A stretch of 59,915 nucleotides of DNA. It comes from an uncultured bacterium. Its GTDB lineage: Bacteria > Bacillota_I > Bacilli_A > RFN20 > CAG-826. Shown piece by piece: positions 45,336 to 52,888 of the stretch. A program made the translations under genes and the position numbers. Under the pieces are notes generated by a model, which saw nothing but the letters and a program-made list of their open reading frames with translations, ran no database searches and had not been told where the DNA came from. The number at the start of each line of letters is the position of its first letter. The stretch's first letter is position 1. Location of the stretch: positions 1 to 59,915 of the forward strand of contig CASFZJ010000006.1 of the NCBI GenBank assembly GCA_949299165.1. The letters run 5' to 3'.

Positions 45336-47173
45336 TAAATCGATCTCCTGAGGTATTTATTAATAATCTTTCTCGAAGTCAGAAAACTTTCTTTTCCATA
45401 AAGTTCATCCAAAAGTTTATTAAGTTTAAGAAGTCCACTTCTAAGACTTGAATCATAGCGCGATTCAAGTTTTCTTAAGATTTTACTTGCAAATAAATTA
45501 TCAACACATTCTTCGTAATTTATTTCCATAGCAAGATATATTGGTACCATCTTATCAAGTTGACGAATGATACGATTACCAATTGTGATATCAAGTTCAC
45601 TAGCCATAAAATCTAATAGCGACAAGAACTTTTTACGATCACTAGGTTTAAATTTATAGGCATCTTCTGCATCAACAAATAGAGATTTTAATTTTTCATA
45701 ACTTAGTGAAATTGGTTCAAATTCCTCGTCAAAGTCGAGTTCTTTTTGAGTATTTTCAAAATCAATTACGATTGCTCTATCAATAACTTTATCAGTGATA
45801 GTAAATGTTGAATCGTCTTTATTTGCTGTACCAATAAAATAGGTATTAGGAGTTAAAATAAGTTCACCTTTTTCAAGATTTTCTGGTGCATCATAATCAT
45901 CTGGAAGAAGAGTTAACGAAATTCTTCTTTCACTTTCTGGAAATTCCATAACTGATAAGAAATCAGCAAAATAATATTCAACACGAGAAATATTCATTTC
46001 ATCAAGTACGACAAGATTCATCTTTCCTGTTTCATAACTTGCACGATATAAATTTTCTAAAAATGGAGTTTCGTTATATTTACCAGTGAGTTCGTTATAA
46101 AAACCAAGTAAATCTGTTTTTTCTTTATATGTTACTTGAATGGCTTCAAAATAAGCTTCTTCGCCAATAAATTTAGCAAAATAACGTGGAAGAGAAGATT
46201 TACCAGTTCCACTAATACCTTCTAAAATGATGAATTTAGAAGCGTTAAGTCCTGCAATAAACTGAGCTAGTTCTTTTTTGTCATAATATAAATGTTCTTT
46301 AGTAGCAAGATAACCTTGTAAACGATTAATTAAATCTTTAAGTGAGATATCTTCACTATCTGAAAGAGATGAAAAACCTAAATTTTGATTATCAATTGCA
46401 ACAAGGTTTTTAAAAACTACTTCTTTTGGCCCAAGTTCTTTTGAAAGAATGCCATTTCCTTGTGCGGCGCCAGCAATAAATCCCGCATTCGTAGCTCCAT
46501 TAAGAGGAGTATTAACATCTGAAAAAGAGTTAGCTAAATCTGCCTTTTCCTCTTCTTCTTTTCTTTTTTCTTCTTTTTCTTTTTCGCTTTCTTCTTCGTC
46601 TAGATCATTAATACTTTTCGGTTTTCTTTTTAAACAATAATTAATAAGTCCAATTATTGCCCAAACAAAAGCACCAACAAGCACATAAAGAATTAAAGCA
46701 AGAAGCAAGGCTCCAAAAACAAAACCAAATGTATCATCTAAATTTTCAATGCCTCCATAATGAACAATAGTTTCATCACGAAGTGTAACATCAATTCCTT
46801 TATCACCAAGTTGGAATAAAATTCCAAAACCAATTCCAAAACCAAACGATAAAGCAAAAGCTAAAATATAAAAACAAATTGCTTTAAATGAATAAGTTTT
46901 TTCTTCTCTTTTTATGAAATAACGGCGCAAAACTACAACTAAAATAGAAAAAACAATAATAAATACTAAAACAAAAATAAGTAAGATCCAAAGTCCAGCA
47001 TAACTTGGAAGACGAGGCATATTGAATAATTCAGCAAGACCATAAAAAAGATTATTTTTGTTCATTGCGGTATGAGATTCATCCATACCAAGAGCAACAA
47101 TAAAGGTTAATATTGCATAGAATATTGTAAGACCTATTCCTAGCCACTCTCCACTAGTTAACTTTTTCTTCAT
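45335..47173 (-). CDS. Membrane-anchored McrB/MoxR-like AAA+ ATPase
   Basis: The 612-residue protein has four N-terminal TM segments (about 11-30, 60-82, 96-122, 148-180), a highly charged linker (190-212) and a C-terminal AAA+ domain. Walker A is GISGTGKS (319-326), Walker B LVVLDEMN (387-394), then the McrB-type RVEYYFADFLS and a sensor-1 region FIGTANKDDS. Restriction McrB proteins are not membrane anchored. In this operon a role in remodelling or assembling surface proteins at the membrane is more likely; this is inference. Confidence 0.85.
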   Translation of the reverse strand: MKKKLTSGEWLGIGLTIFYAILTFIVALGMDESHTAMNKNNLFYGLAELFNMPRLPSYAGLWILLIFVLVFIIVFSILVVVLRRYFIKREEKTYSFKAICFYILAFALSFGFGIGFGILFQLGDKGIDVTLRDETIVHYGGIENLDDTFGFVFGALLLALILYVLVGAFVWAIIGLINYCLKRKPKSINDLDEEESEKEKEEKRKEEEEKADLANSFSDVNTPLNGATNAGFIAGAAQGNGILSKELGPKEVVFKNLVAIDNQNLGFSSLSDSEDISLKDLINRLQGYLATKEHLYYDKKELAQFIAGLNASKFIILEGISGTGKSSLPRYFAKFIGEEAYFEAIQVTYKEKTDLLGFYNELTGKYNETPFLENLYRASYETGKMNLVVLDEMNISRVEYYFADFLSVMEFPESERRISLTLLPDDYDAPENLEKGELILTPNTYFIGTANKDDSTFTITDKVIDRAIVIDFENTQKELDFDEEFEPISLSYEKLKSLFVDAEDAYKFKPSDRKKFLSLLDFMASELDITIGNRIIRQLDKMVPIYLAMEINYEECVDNLFASKILRKLESRYDSSLRSGLLKLNKLLDELYGKESFLTSRKIINKYLRRSI

Positions 47174-48081
47174 TTTGATTGTTCCTTTTTTAATATTTTT
47201 GTTTCATTATCTATTTTTAAAGTAGTTTCCTTTTTTATTTTGTTTTTCTCTTCAGTTTCTTCGTATGCATAAGTGCCATCACTAACAATTAATGTGCCAC
47301 TTGTTGAAAGAAGAGTGTAATTTGAGTTTGCGCCAACTTCACTTGCAAGATAAATTAAGCGTTTATTAATTTCTTTATCAATTGAAGATTTCACAAAAGA
47401 ATATGTAATTGAGATTACAAGAATTGAAGCAATAGTTGAAATTCCATAATCTGATGTAAGGAAGAAAGTTATAGCGCCAATGCCAGGCACTTTCATTCCA
47501 TTATATTTTCCAACAATACGCTCTAAATCAATTTCAATTCCATCATTAACATTATTTGCATCGCCTCGAGTTAATAAATATTCATCATTTACTTCAACTA
47601 CTCGATGAACGATTTGTTCTCCATTATCGTTCCGATAACAAATAATATCGTAAAGTTTAATTTCCTCTAGCGAGTTAACTTTTTCTAAAAATATTAAGTC
47701 ATTAACTTGAATTTGATTATCTAATTTGTTTTCAAATAGATAATCATTTTCTTCGTTTTTACTAGACATTGAACCTGTTGCAATTACAACTGTTTTTATA
47801 GGAAGAGCGGAATTATTCATTATTTTGTCGACAAGTCCTAATAAAAAAAGAATTCCTAATAATCCTATTAATATGTCTAGACCAATATTTAAACTTTTCT
47901 TTAATATTTTATGTTTTTTGTTAACTTCTTTGAGCTTTTCTTCATGGTCTTCATATATTATTTGTGAGTCAACTTCTCCGTTTTTTATCTCTTTTACTGT
48001 CACTTCTCTTTCATAAATTAAGAAAGCAACAATTCCAAGAGTAAAAACGATTAATATGACTAAAACAATATAGAAAACCAT
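47170..48081 (-). CDS. sipW: SipW-type (ER-type) signal peptidase I
   Basis: The 303-residue membrane peptidase has TM segments near 5-22, 68-88 and 200-228. The catalytic pattern is of the SipW/archaeal-ER type: Ser104 in ATGSMS, His159 (not Lys) in IVHRVV, and Asp residues in GDANNVND (173-180). SipW processes TasA and camelysin-type substrates in Bacillus; here such a substrate gene lies directly upstream. It has extra N- and C-terminal cytoplasmic tails compared with Bacillus SipW (about 190 residues). Confidence 0.85.
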   Translation of the reverse strand: MVFYIVLVILIVFTLGIVAFLIYEREVTVKEIKNGEVDSQIIYEDHEEKLKEVNKKHKILKKSLNIGLDILIGLLGILFLLGLVDKIMNNSALPIKTVVIATGSMSSKNEENDYLFENKLDNQIQVNDLIFLEKVNSLEEIKLYDIICYRNDNGEQIVHRVVEVNDEYLLTRGDANNVNDGIEIDLERIVGKYNGMKVPGIGAITFFLTSDYGISTIASILVISITYSFVKSSIDKEINKRLIYLASEVGANSNYTLLSTSGTLIVSDGTYAYEETEEKNKIKKETTLKIDNETKILKKEQSK

Positions 48082-48101
48082 GAAAGAGAGAGGTTAATTA
48101 A

Positions 48102-48722
48102 TTAAGCTCCAGCTTTAGCAATTGTAACTTTAAATGAGGAAGCTGCGACAGCATCACGGAATGCTTCTAATGTAGAACCAACCGTTTTATCATCTATAGC
48201 AGATCCTACTTCATCTTCATTGAAATATGTAGTTGGCTCTTCTCCGCCAAATGTAGAACCCCAATCCCATGTTAAAGTTATAGTTTTAGTGAATGTGCCA
48301 TTATCGCCACCCCAAGTATCAGTGATACTTAGTGTTTCAGGTAAAGTAACATAATTTCCACTTACTAAAGTTCCACCTTTAGCTTCTGTTACAGTAACAG
48401 TTAAATCAGGAATTTTATCCTTGGATGTAGCTGTAACTGTTAAATCATAAGAAACAGTTAAATTGCCTTTTGTATCTGATGTAACTCTTCCAGAATCCAC
48501 TATACTGGCAGGATAAAATAAAAGTTCTCCTATTTGTTCGCCAACAGTTAGATTAACGACATTATTGGTTACTAGAATCTCTGTTGGATCAATATCTTTT
48601 TTAGGTTGCCCAATTGTACCGCCCGTAATAATATAAGCTGCAAGTGCGCTACTTGTGATCGCTGAAATGCCTAGTATGATAGCACTAGCGAGAACGACTT
48701 TTTTGTTCTTCAAAATTTTCAT
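48102..48722 (-). CDS. Camelysin/TasA-like secreted protein, likely SipW substrate
   Basis: The 206-residue protein has a signal peptide (8-27) ending in AAYII (28-32). The mature part is Thr/Val-rich and beta-sandwich-like with no Cys, as in TasA/CalY fibre proteins. The start is the ATG 7 nt after GGGGAG; a TTG five codons upstream is less likely. It is the first gene of the ten-gene operon and lies 20 nt before sipW. By analogy it would be the main fibre subunit. Confidence 0.75.
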   Translation of the reverse strand: MKILKNKKVVLASAIILGISAITSSALAAYIITGGTIGQPKKDIDPTEILVTNNVVNLTVGEQIGELLFYPASIVDSGRVTSDTKGNLTVSYDLTVTATSKDKIPDLTVTVTEAKGGTLVSGNYVTLPETLSITDTWGGDNGTFTKTITLTWDWGSTFGGEEPTTYFNEDEVGSAIDDKTVGSTLEAFRDAVAASSFKVTIAKAGA

Positions 48723-48800
48723 ATTTTTTCTCCCCAACAGGTTTTTAAATTATTCGCCTGTTTAAATCCAAAAAGGATTTGTCTTTTTTTTGATACTTAA

Positions 48801-48829
48801 ATTTTAACCCCCCCCCGTAACAAAATCAA
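48801..48829 (-). promoter_or_regulatory. Promoter with G9 spacer tract (putative phase-variable)
   Basis: On the minus strand TTGATT (48829-48824), a 17-bp spacer and TAAAAT (48806-48801) form a promoter. The spacer contains nine consecutive G (48816-48808), a strong outlier in this AT-rich genome. Gain or loss of a G would shift the spacing from the optimal 17 bp. The predicted transcript begins near 48794, about 70 nt before the first gene, and its leader contains an AAATCC/GGATTT hairpin. Confidence 0.75.
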
Positions 48830-49055
48830 TCTTTATTTCAAATTGTGTCGATTATATCTTGATTATTTTGATTTTGACTCAGTCAATGAAAGAAAGAAAA
48901 ACACGAAAAACTCGGCAAAACTAGTTTCAATCGGTACTATTATAGGGAAAATGTTTTATGAAGAAATTTTTATTAAAATTTATATTTTAATAAGCAATAT
49001 GGTGAGCATTTTCCTAACTTTCATAAAGTGATTTAGTGTGTGATAATCAAAATAT
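48830..49055. other. Divergent intergenic region
   Basis: Upstream of the surface operon and of the plus-strand membrane gene. Apart from the G9 promoter and a GATAAT box (8 bp before the ATG at 49056) I see no feature; a 62-codon plus-strand frame has no ribosome site. Confidence 0.4.
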
Positions 49056-49814
49056 ATGGAATATTATTGGCTATCTTTTTTACTAGTTGGAATATTAATT
49101 CTTTTTATCGCTTTTACGTGTTTAGTTAAAAATGAAAAGCTAGTTGCTTTTATTTTAGTATTTCTTTCAGCTCTAATTTTAATTTGGAAAATCATCGAAT
49201 TTAGTTATTATGCTATCGCTCATACTGGAACATATCCAATTGAAATATCTCATATTAGTTATTTTGTTTTTTCAGTGATTATTCTTTCAGGAATTAAAAG
49301 ACTTTATTTTACAGCTGGAGTTTTTGGTTTAGTAAGCGGACTTGGTTATATGGTTGGTGGCGTTGTTTCGCCAAAAACCATCATTACTACATTAGAGCCT
49401 CATATTTTTATTATGGGAATAGTTTCACATATGATTTTGCTATTAGGTGGAATGCTTACAATATTTAAGTATTCAAAATATAAACTTAGATATTTTTATT
49501 TTCCAATTGTTGGTCTTTGTCTTGCTTTAATTTTTGCCTACTTTGTTAATGAAGGTTACATCTATCCTGAAGCAACTGGATTAAATAATCTTGTCATTAT
49601 TAAATTAGTTAATGGATCAATCTTAACTTATCTTGGTGTAAATACTGATAATCAACTTATAAATCGGACCGTTACAATATTAATTTACATCTTAGTTTTC
49701 TTTGTAATTTTCTTACTAAATATTTGGAATAATTATGTATTTAAAACTAAACTTGATAACAAAATTAACATTGGTTTTAAGAACTGGTTATCAACAATTT
49801 TTGTGTATAAATAA
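49056..49814 (+). CDS. Polytopic membrane protein, possibly YwaF-like
   Basis: The 252-residue protein has seven or eight TM segments. The loop TYPIEISHISYFVFS and a following GYMVGG resemble the YwaF/TIGR02206 family (LPLHLC...), but the match is weak. Function unknown. The ATG lacks a Shine-Dalgarno site and follows GATAAT by 8 bp, suggesting a leaderless mRNA. Divergent from the surface operon. Confidence 0.65.
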   Translation: MEYYWLSFLLVGILILFIAFTCLVKNEKLVAFILVFLSALILIWKIIEFSYYAIAHTGTYPIEISHISYFVFSVIILSGIKRLYFTAGVFGLVSGLGYMVGGVVSPKTIITTLEPHIFIMGIVSHMILLLGGMLTIFKYSKYKLRYFYFPIVGLCLALIFAYFVNEGYIYPEATGLNNLVIIKLVNGSILTYLGVNTDNQLINRTVTILIYILVFFVIFLLNIWNNYVFKTKLDNKINIGFKNWLSTIFVYK

Positions 49815-49881
49815 GAATTAAATTGAACAAAAAACCTGCAAAAATCAAGTTTTATTTCAAAATAACAATTTTAATATCGTG

Positions 49882-49926
49882 CCTAAATTAAAAATAAAAA
49901 ACGACGCTAACGATGAAGATCGCTAA
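49882..49926 (+). pseudogene. 3' relic of a type-I-toxin-like peptide gene
   Basis: The last 14 codons read PKLKIKNDANDEDR and stop, matching the C-terminal tails of the two small peptides at 50327 and 54041. The hydrophobic half and start are missing. The following minus-strand promoter and stem-loops are kept. Confidence 0.5.
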
Positions 49927-49935
49927 CGCCAAACC
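49894..49935 (-). ncRNA. Putative short antisense RNA, relic module
   Basis: A minus promoter (TTGCTT, 16 bp, TATAAT at 49947-49942) would start near 49935. The transcript runs into a 12-bp stem (with G-T pairs) followed by TTTTTT. It covers the 3' end of the relic peptide gene. Confidence 0.35.
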
Positions 49936-49970
49936 ATTTAAATTATAAACCAAAACTAGTCTAAAGCAAT

Positions 49971-50110
49971 AGACAGTTTAAAGACAAAAACTGAGGTCTC
50001 AAACTTGAGGAACAGCTTATCAATGTACACCTCTTGATGTCGATAACGCGTTATCGTTGACTCAATAAATCTCGAGGAAAAATTGAGCCATAAAAGCTTG
50101 TTCCTTCCTT
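49971..50110. repeat. Long inverted repeat beside the relic module
   Basis: GAGGAACAGCTT (near 50007) and AAGCTTGTTCCTTCC (near 50092) can form a long hairpin that contains the palindrome GATAACGCGTTATC. Its position matches the AGAAGTTAATC/GATTAACTTCT hairpin of the 135-bp element at 50472. Confidence 0.5.
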
Positions 50111-50137
50111 TAATAAAAAATATTTTTATAGTTTTAA

Positions 50138-50217
50138 AAATATTTTTAACATTTTTCAAATTGATTTCCTTCGTAATATATGAAAGGAGATTTTTATTTA
50201 TGATTAACAAAGATTAG
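50138..50217 (+). promoter_or_regulatory. Conserved leader block, copy B, with 5-codon ORF
   Basis: Same order as copies A and C: T-rich tract, TTGATTTCC, TATATGA, AAAGGAG and a short ORF ATG-ATT-AAC-AAA-GAT-TAG (50200-50217). It lies 110 nt upstream of the small peptide gene. Between them AGCTAAA/TTTAGCT and ACTTG/CAAGT stems form. Confidence 0.6.
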
Positions 50218-50326
50218 TGACAAGAGCTAAAGTCGTTAAAACTCCCTACTTGTTTAACAAGTTCTATTGTTTTAGCTAGTTGGTTTATAACACCAAATTT
50301 GCGCGCATGCGAAAGGAGGTGAGAAA

Positions 50327-50407
50327 ATGGAAGTTGTTTTTATACTTCTTTTACTAGTGATCCTAGTAAAAGAGATTAAAAAAAGCGATAACGACGAAAA
50401 TCGTTAA
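50327..50407 (+). CDS. 26-residue single-TM peptide, type I toxin-like
   Basis: The peptide has a hydrophobic helix MEVVFILLLLVILV followed by a charged tail KEIKKSDNDENR. This layout matches Fst/TxpA/BsrG-type membrane toxins of Firmicutes. It has a strong GGAGGTG ribosome site that lies in a structured leader. A second peptide of the same layout is at 54041. The last codons encode a hairpin which, on the other strand, is a terminator. Toxicity is inferred. Confidence 0.65.
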   Translation: MEVVFILLLLVILVKEIKKSDNDENR

Positions 50408-50417
50408 CGCTCAACCC
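50376..50417 (-). ncRNA. Putative antisense RNA over the peptide 3' end
   Basis: A minus promoter TTGTTT (50451-50446), 16 bp, TATAAT (50429-50424) points into the peptide gene. The predicted RNA starts near 50417 and meets the AGCG.TAACGA/TCGTTA.CGCT stem (50384-50411) followed by eight T. It would pair with the end of the toxin message, as antitoxin RNAs of TxpA/RatA type do. Confidence 0.45.
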
Positions 50418-50471
50418 ATTTAAATTATAAACCAAATTTAGCCTAAAACAATAGATAGTTTAAAGACAAAA

Positions 50472-50606
50472 ACCGAGGTTTTAAGCTTGAGAAGTTAATC
50501 CTTTCTAATGTTTTAGAACACTAGAGCGATATTGAATTATCGTTTTTATTAATAAATCAGGATGAATAAATAAAGTAAAACGATTAACTTCTTTACCAAA
50601 CAATTT
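50472..50606 (-). repeat. 135-bp conserved non-coding element, copy 1
   Basis: Nearly identical to 52503-52637 and located just beyond the 72-codon gene of each XRE cassette. It contains an outer hairpin AGAAGTTAATC/GATTAACTTCT and an inner GATATTGAATTATC dyad. It may be a 3' RNA element of the cassette transcript. Confidence 0.8.
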
Positions 50607-50633
50607 AGATTAATTAATTCGCTCATACCAAAA

Positions 50634-50852
50634 TTAAAGTGTAATTTTTATATAGCCACCATCCTTGCTTTCTACTTCTATAAGCAGAAAATTTTTATGA
50701 GTTTTTCTAAAGACTTTAAGTTCATGAATTAAATCTTTTACGACATCTTTTTCCACTTCTTTACCTATCTTTTTTAATACAAAGCCAAGAAAAGGAAGAG
50801 GCACGAAAATTATAATTGGAATGTTTTTATTTTCTTTTACTACTATTTTCAT
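50634..50852 (-). CDS. 72-residue cassette protein, copy 1
   Basis: The small protein has a hydrophobic segment (about 12-28) and a C-terminal EVESKDGGYIKITL strand pair resembling the SHOCT-like tail of the preceding regulator (NIESKDGSRVIIKVEY). It starts directly at the stop of the XRE gene. Function unknown; possibly a membrane-associated partner of the regulator. Confidence 0.7.
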   Translation of the reverse strand: MKIVVKENKNIPIIIFVPLPFLGFVLKKIGKEVEKDVVKDLIHELKVFRKTHKNFLLIEVESKDGGYIKITL

Positions 50853-51335
50853 TTAATACTCAACTTTGATAATAACTCTGCTTCCATCTTTACTTTCAAT
50901 ATTCACAAGTTCGCCAATTACGCCTTGTTTAACAAGCTCAAAAATTTTCTCAAAATCAATGTCTTTTAATGCTTCAGATTCATTTTTAAGACCTAATTTT
51001 ATATAAGTTCCAAGTAATATTTCGCCTAATGCAATAGGAAAATTGATTGAAACTTTATCATCTTCATCAATGACAATTATTTTAAGTACGGCCTTTTTAT
51101 AATCATAATCTTGCAAAACTTGGGTTTTTTCTTTTTCTTCTCCTAGTAATTCTTCTACACTTACTCCTAATATTTCAGCAAGTTTAACTAAAATATTTAT
51201 GTCTGGCGAAGAAAGATCGTTTTCCCATTTTGAAACTCCTTGAGGTGTGATACCTACTTTTTCTGCCACTTCTTCTTGAGTTAATCCTGCTTCTTTTCTT
51301 AAGCGTTGAAATCTTTGACCAAATGTTTCTTTCAT
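50853..51335 (-). CDS. XRE-family transcriptional regulator, copy 1
   Basis: The 160-residue protein has an N-terminal XRE HTH (residues 8-62: LRKEAGLTQEEVAEKVGITP then QGVSKWENDLSSPDI) and a C-terminal helical region with LVKQGVIGELVNIESKDG, like the SHOCT-like domain of YvlB-type proteins. Good GGAGG site. The promoter region carries TCAAC/GTTGA inverted repeats that could be its own operator. Confidence 0.85.
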   Translation of the reverse strand: MKETFGQRFQRLRKEAGLTQEEVAEKVGITPQGVSKWENDLSSPDINILVKLAEILGVSVEELLGEEKEKTQVLQDYDYKKAVLKIIVIDEDDKVSINFPIALGEILLGTYIKLGLKNESEALKDIDFEKIFELVKQGVIGELVNIESKDGSRVIIKVEY

Positions 51336-51416
51336 TTATTTGTCCTCCTGATTTTATCTTAGAGTAAATGCTTATTTTTCCTATAACTTAGATGGTGAAT
51401 ATAGTTAAATTTACTC

Positions 51417-51446
51417 AACTATTGGTTGAATTTGTGGTTGAGTTGT
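51417..51446. promoter_or_regulatory. Operator-like repeats before XRE copy 1
   Basis: CTCAACTATTGGTTGA is followed by GTGGTTGAG, giving nested TCAAC/GTTGA inverted repeats. The same arrangement precedes copy 2 (about 53451-53480), so it is probably the autoregulatory site. Confidence 0.55.
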
Positions 51447-51457
51447 TATTTTTTCAA

Positions 51458-52411
51458 CTAAATTTTATTTGAATAAATGCCTAATCCATTAAATTCAATT
51501 TCACTTAAACTCACTTTATGAAGCGCCATTTCTTCATATGTTTTATAGAAACATTCAAGCGTGTTTACATCATAAACTGAGGTGTAAATAGTAATTTCAC
51601 TTTTGTTTTCAAGAGTTAAAGCTGCGCCTTTTATTACAGAAACATTCTCAAAGATATGAAAGGCTTCTTTTATTAAATCATCATTTTGTGAAAGATTTTC
51701 TTCCATTTTTTCTTTTAAATATAAAGTCTTGATGAATCGAGATGGTGAAGATGAATCTCCTGGTAAACCATGAGCATTTAAACCAATACAAAATGGTTTT
51801 AATTCTTCTTTTTTAGTTAGATTATTTTCATAATATTTATTTGATAAATTCCCATATTGCTTAACGCTTTCTAAGTGAAATGGAAATGAAGGATTATTAG
51901 TTAATACTTCATAAGGATTATCATAAATTTTTATTCCTTCTTTATCTGGTTCAATAACAATTGATTTATTTTTATCTGAGACTAAATAATGAAGATAACT
52001 TAAAGGCATTCCTTGAATGAATGGTTTAGCTACAAGATGAACTTTTTCAAAAACATCTTTCACTTCATCAACGTTTTTACAATTTAATAAAACATAGTTA
52101 ATAATTTCATAAGGTGCAAGATTAATCGCTCCTTCTTTAGCTTCTTCATTGTAAAAAGCATTATCCGGATAATTTAATCCTGCAATAAATAAGCCATCAT
52201 TATTTATAGCTTCAGCAAATAAAGGATAATTATCAACTAAACTGCCTATACCAAGTATTTTTTTATTAGTTTTAACTTCATCTAAAAATTTAAATTTCAT
52301 TAGATAATTTTCGTTTATGGCAATAACGCTTTCGCCAAAATGATATTCAAGATCTAAATTTCGGCCACAAACGTAATGATTTTTGAATTTGAGTTTTAAA
52401 GATGTGCACAT
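51458..52411 (-). CDS. Choloylglycine hydrolase family acylase (bile salt hydrolase-like)
   Basis: The 317-residue Ntn hydrolase has Cys2 as nucleophile after removal of Met1, and all the usual active-site residues in order: Arg17, Asp20, Asn80 (GLNYP), Asn172 (LTNNP) and Arg225 (SPSRF). Known members deconjugate glycine/taurine bile salts or penicillin V; which applies here cannot be decided. No signal peptide, so cytoplasmic. It lies between two copies of the XRE cassette. Confidence 0.85.
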   Translation of the reverse strand: MCTSLKLKFKNHYVCGRNLDLEYHFGESVIAINENYLMKFKFLDEVKTNKKILGIGSLVDNYPLFAEAINNDGLFIAGLNYPDNAFYNEEAKEGAINLAPYEIINYVLLNCKNVDEVKDVFEKVHLVAKPFIQGMPLSYLHYLVSDKNKSIVIEPDKEGIKIYDNPYEVLTNNPSFPFHLESVKQYGNLSNKYYENNLTKKEELKPFCIGLNAHGLPGDSSSPSRFIKTLYLKEKMEENLSQNDDLIKEAFHIFENVSVIKGAALTLENKSEITIYTSVYDVNTLECFYKTYEEMALHKVSLSEIEFNGLGIYSNKI

Positions 52412-52502
52412 ATTTTTGTTCCTTATTAATGTTATTTATATTTTAAACCACGAAGTAAAATATTTGTAAGTTTTATCAACGTATAAGTTATCATTTAAAT
52501 AC

Positions 52503-52637
52503 ACCGAGGTTTTAAACTTGAGAAGTTAATTACTTCTAGCGTTTTAGAACACTAGAGCGATATTGAATTATCGTTTTTATTAATAAATCAGGATGAATAA
52601 ATAAAGTAAAACGATTAACTTCTTTACCAAACAATTT
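52503..52637 (-). repeat. 135-bp conserved non-coding element, copy 2
   Basis: Same length and almost the same sequence as 50472-50606, again just beyond the cassette genes. No toxin-like peptide or antisense promoter follows on this side, unlike copy 1. Confidence 0.8.
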
Positions 52638-52687
52638 GTAATAGTTTCTAAAATTTAGATGTGCCCAAATCAGAGTGTAATTTTGAC

Positions 52688-52888
52688 TTATGTGCCATCA
52701 CTAGAATTCACTTCTAAAAGAACAAAACGCCTATGTGTTCTTTTAAACTTTTTAAGATTACGAACGAGTTCGCGTAAAATTTCTTTTTCTTTATCTTCTT
52801 CACTAAGTTTTATAGCATACTTTAAAAAAGTTAGAGGAAAAATAATGACAAAGACTGTTTTCTTTTTATGTTTAACAATTAGTTTCAC
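52688..52888 (-). CDS. Cassette protein, copy 2, truncated by a stop codon
   Basis: The 66-residue product matches the 72-residue copy: KFKRTHRRFVLLEVNSSDGT against VFRKTHKNFLLIEVESKDGG. A TAA replaces the expected Tyr codon; after it VKITL and a TGA continue in frame to 52673. So the last six residues are lost and the copy is probably decaying. Confidence 0.65.
   Translation of the reverse strand: MKLIVKHKKKTVFVIIFPLTFLKYAIKLSEEDKEKEILRELVRNLKKFKRTHRRFVLLEVNSSDGT

Noticed and set aside
44211-47173. McrBC-type restriction system
   Set aside because: The ATPase is membrane-anchored, the partner has no visible nuclease, and both lie inside a surface-protein operon.
48843-49031. 62-codon plus-strand frame between divergent promoters
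   Set aside because: No ribosome site and low-complexity composition; it overlaps the upstream region of the G9 promoter.
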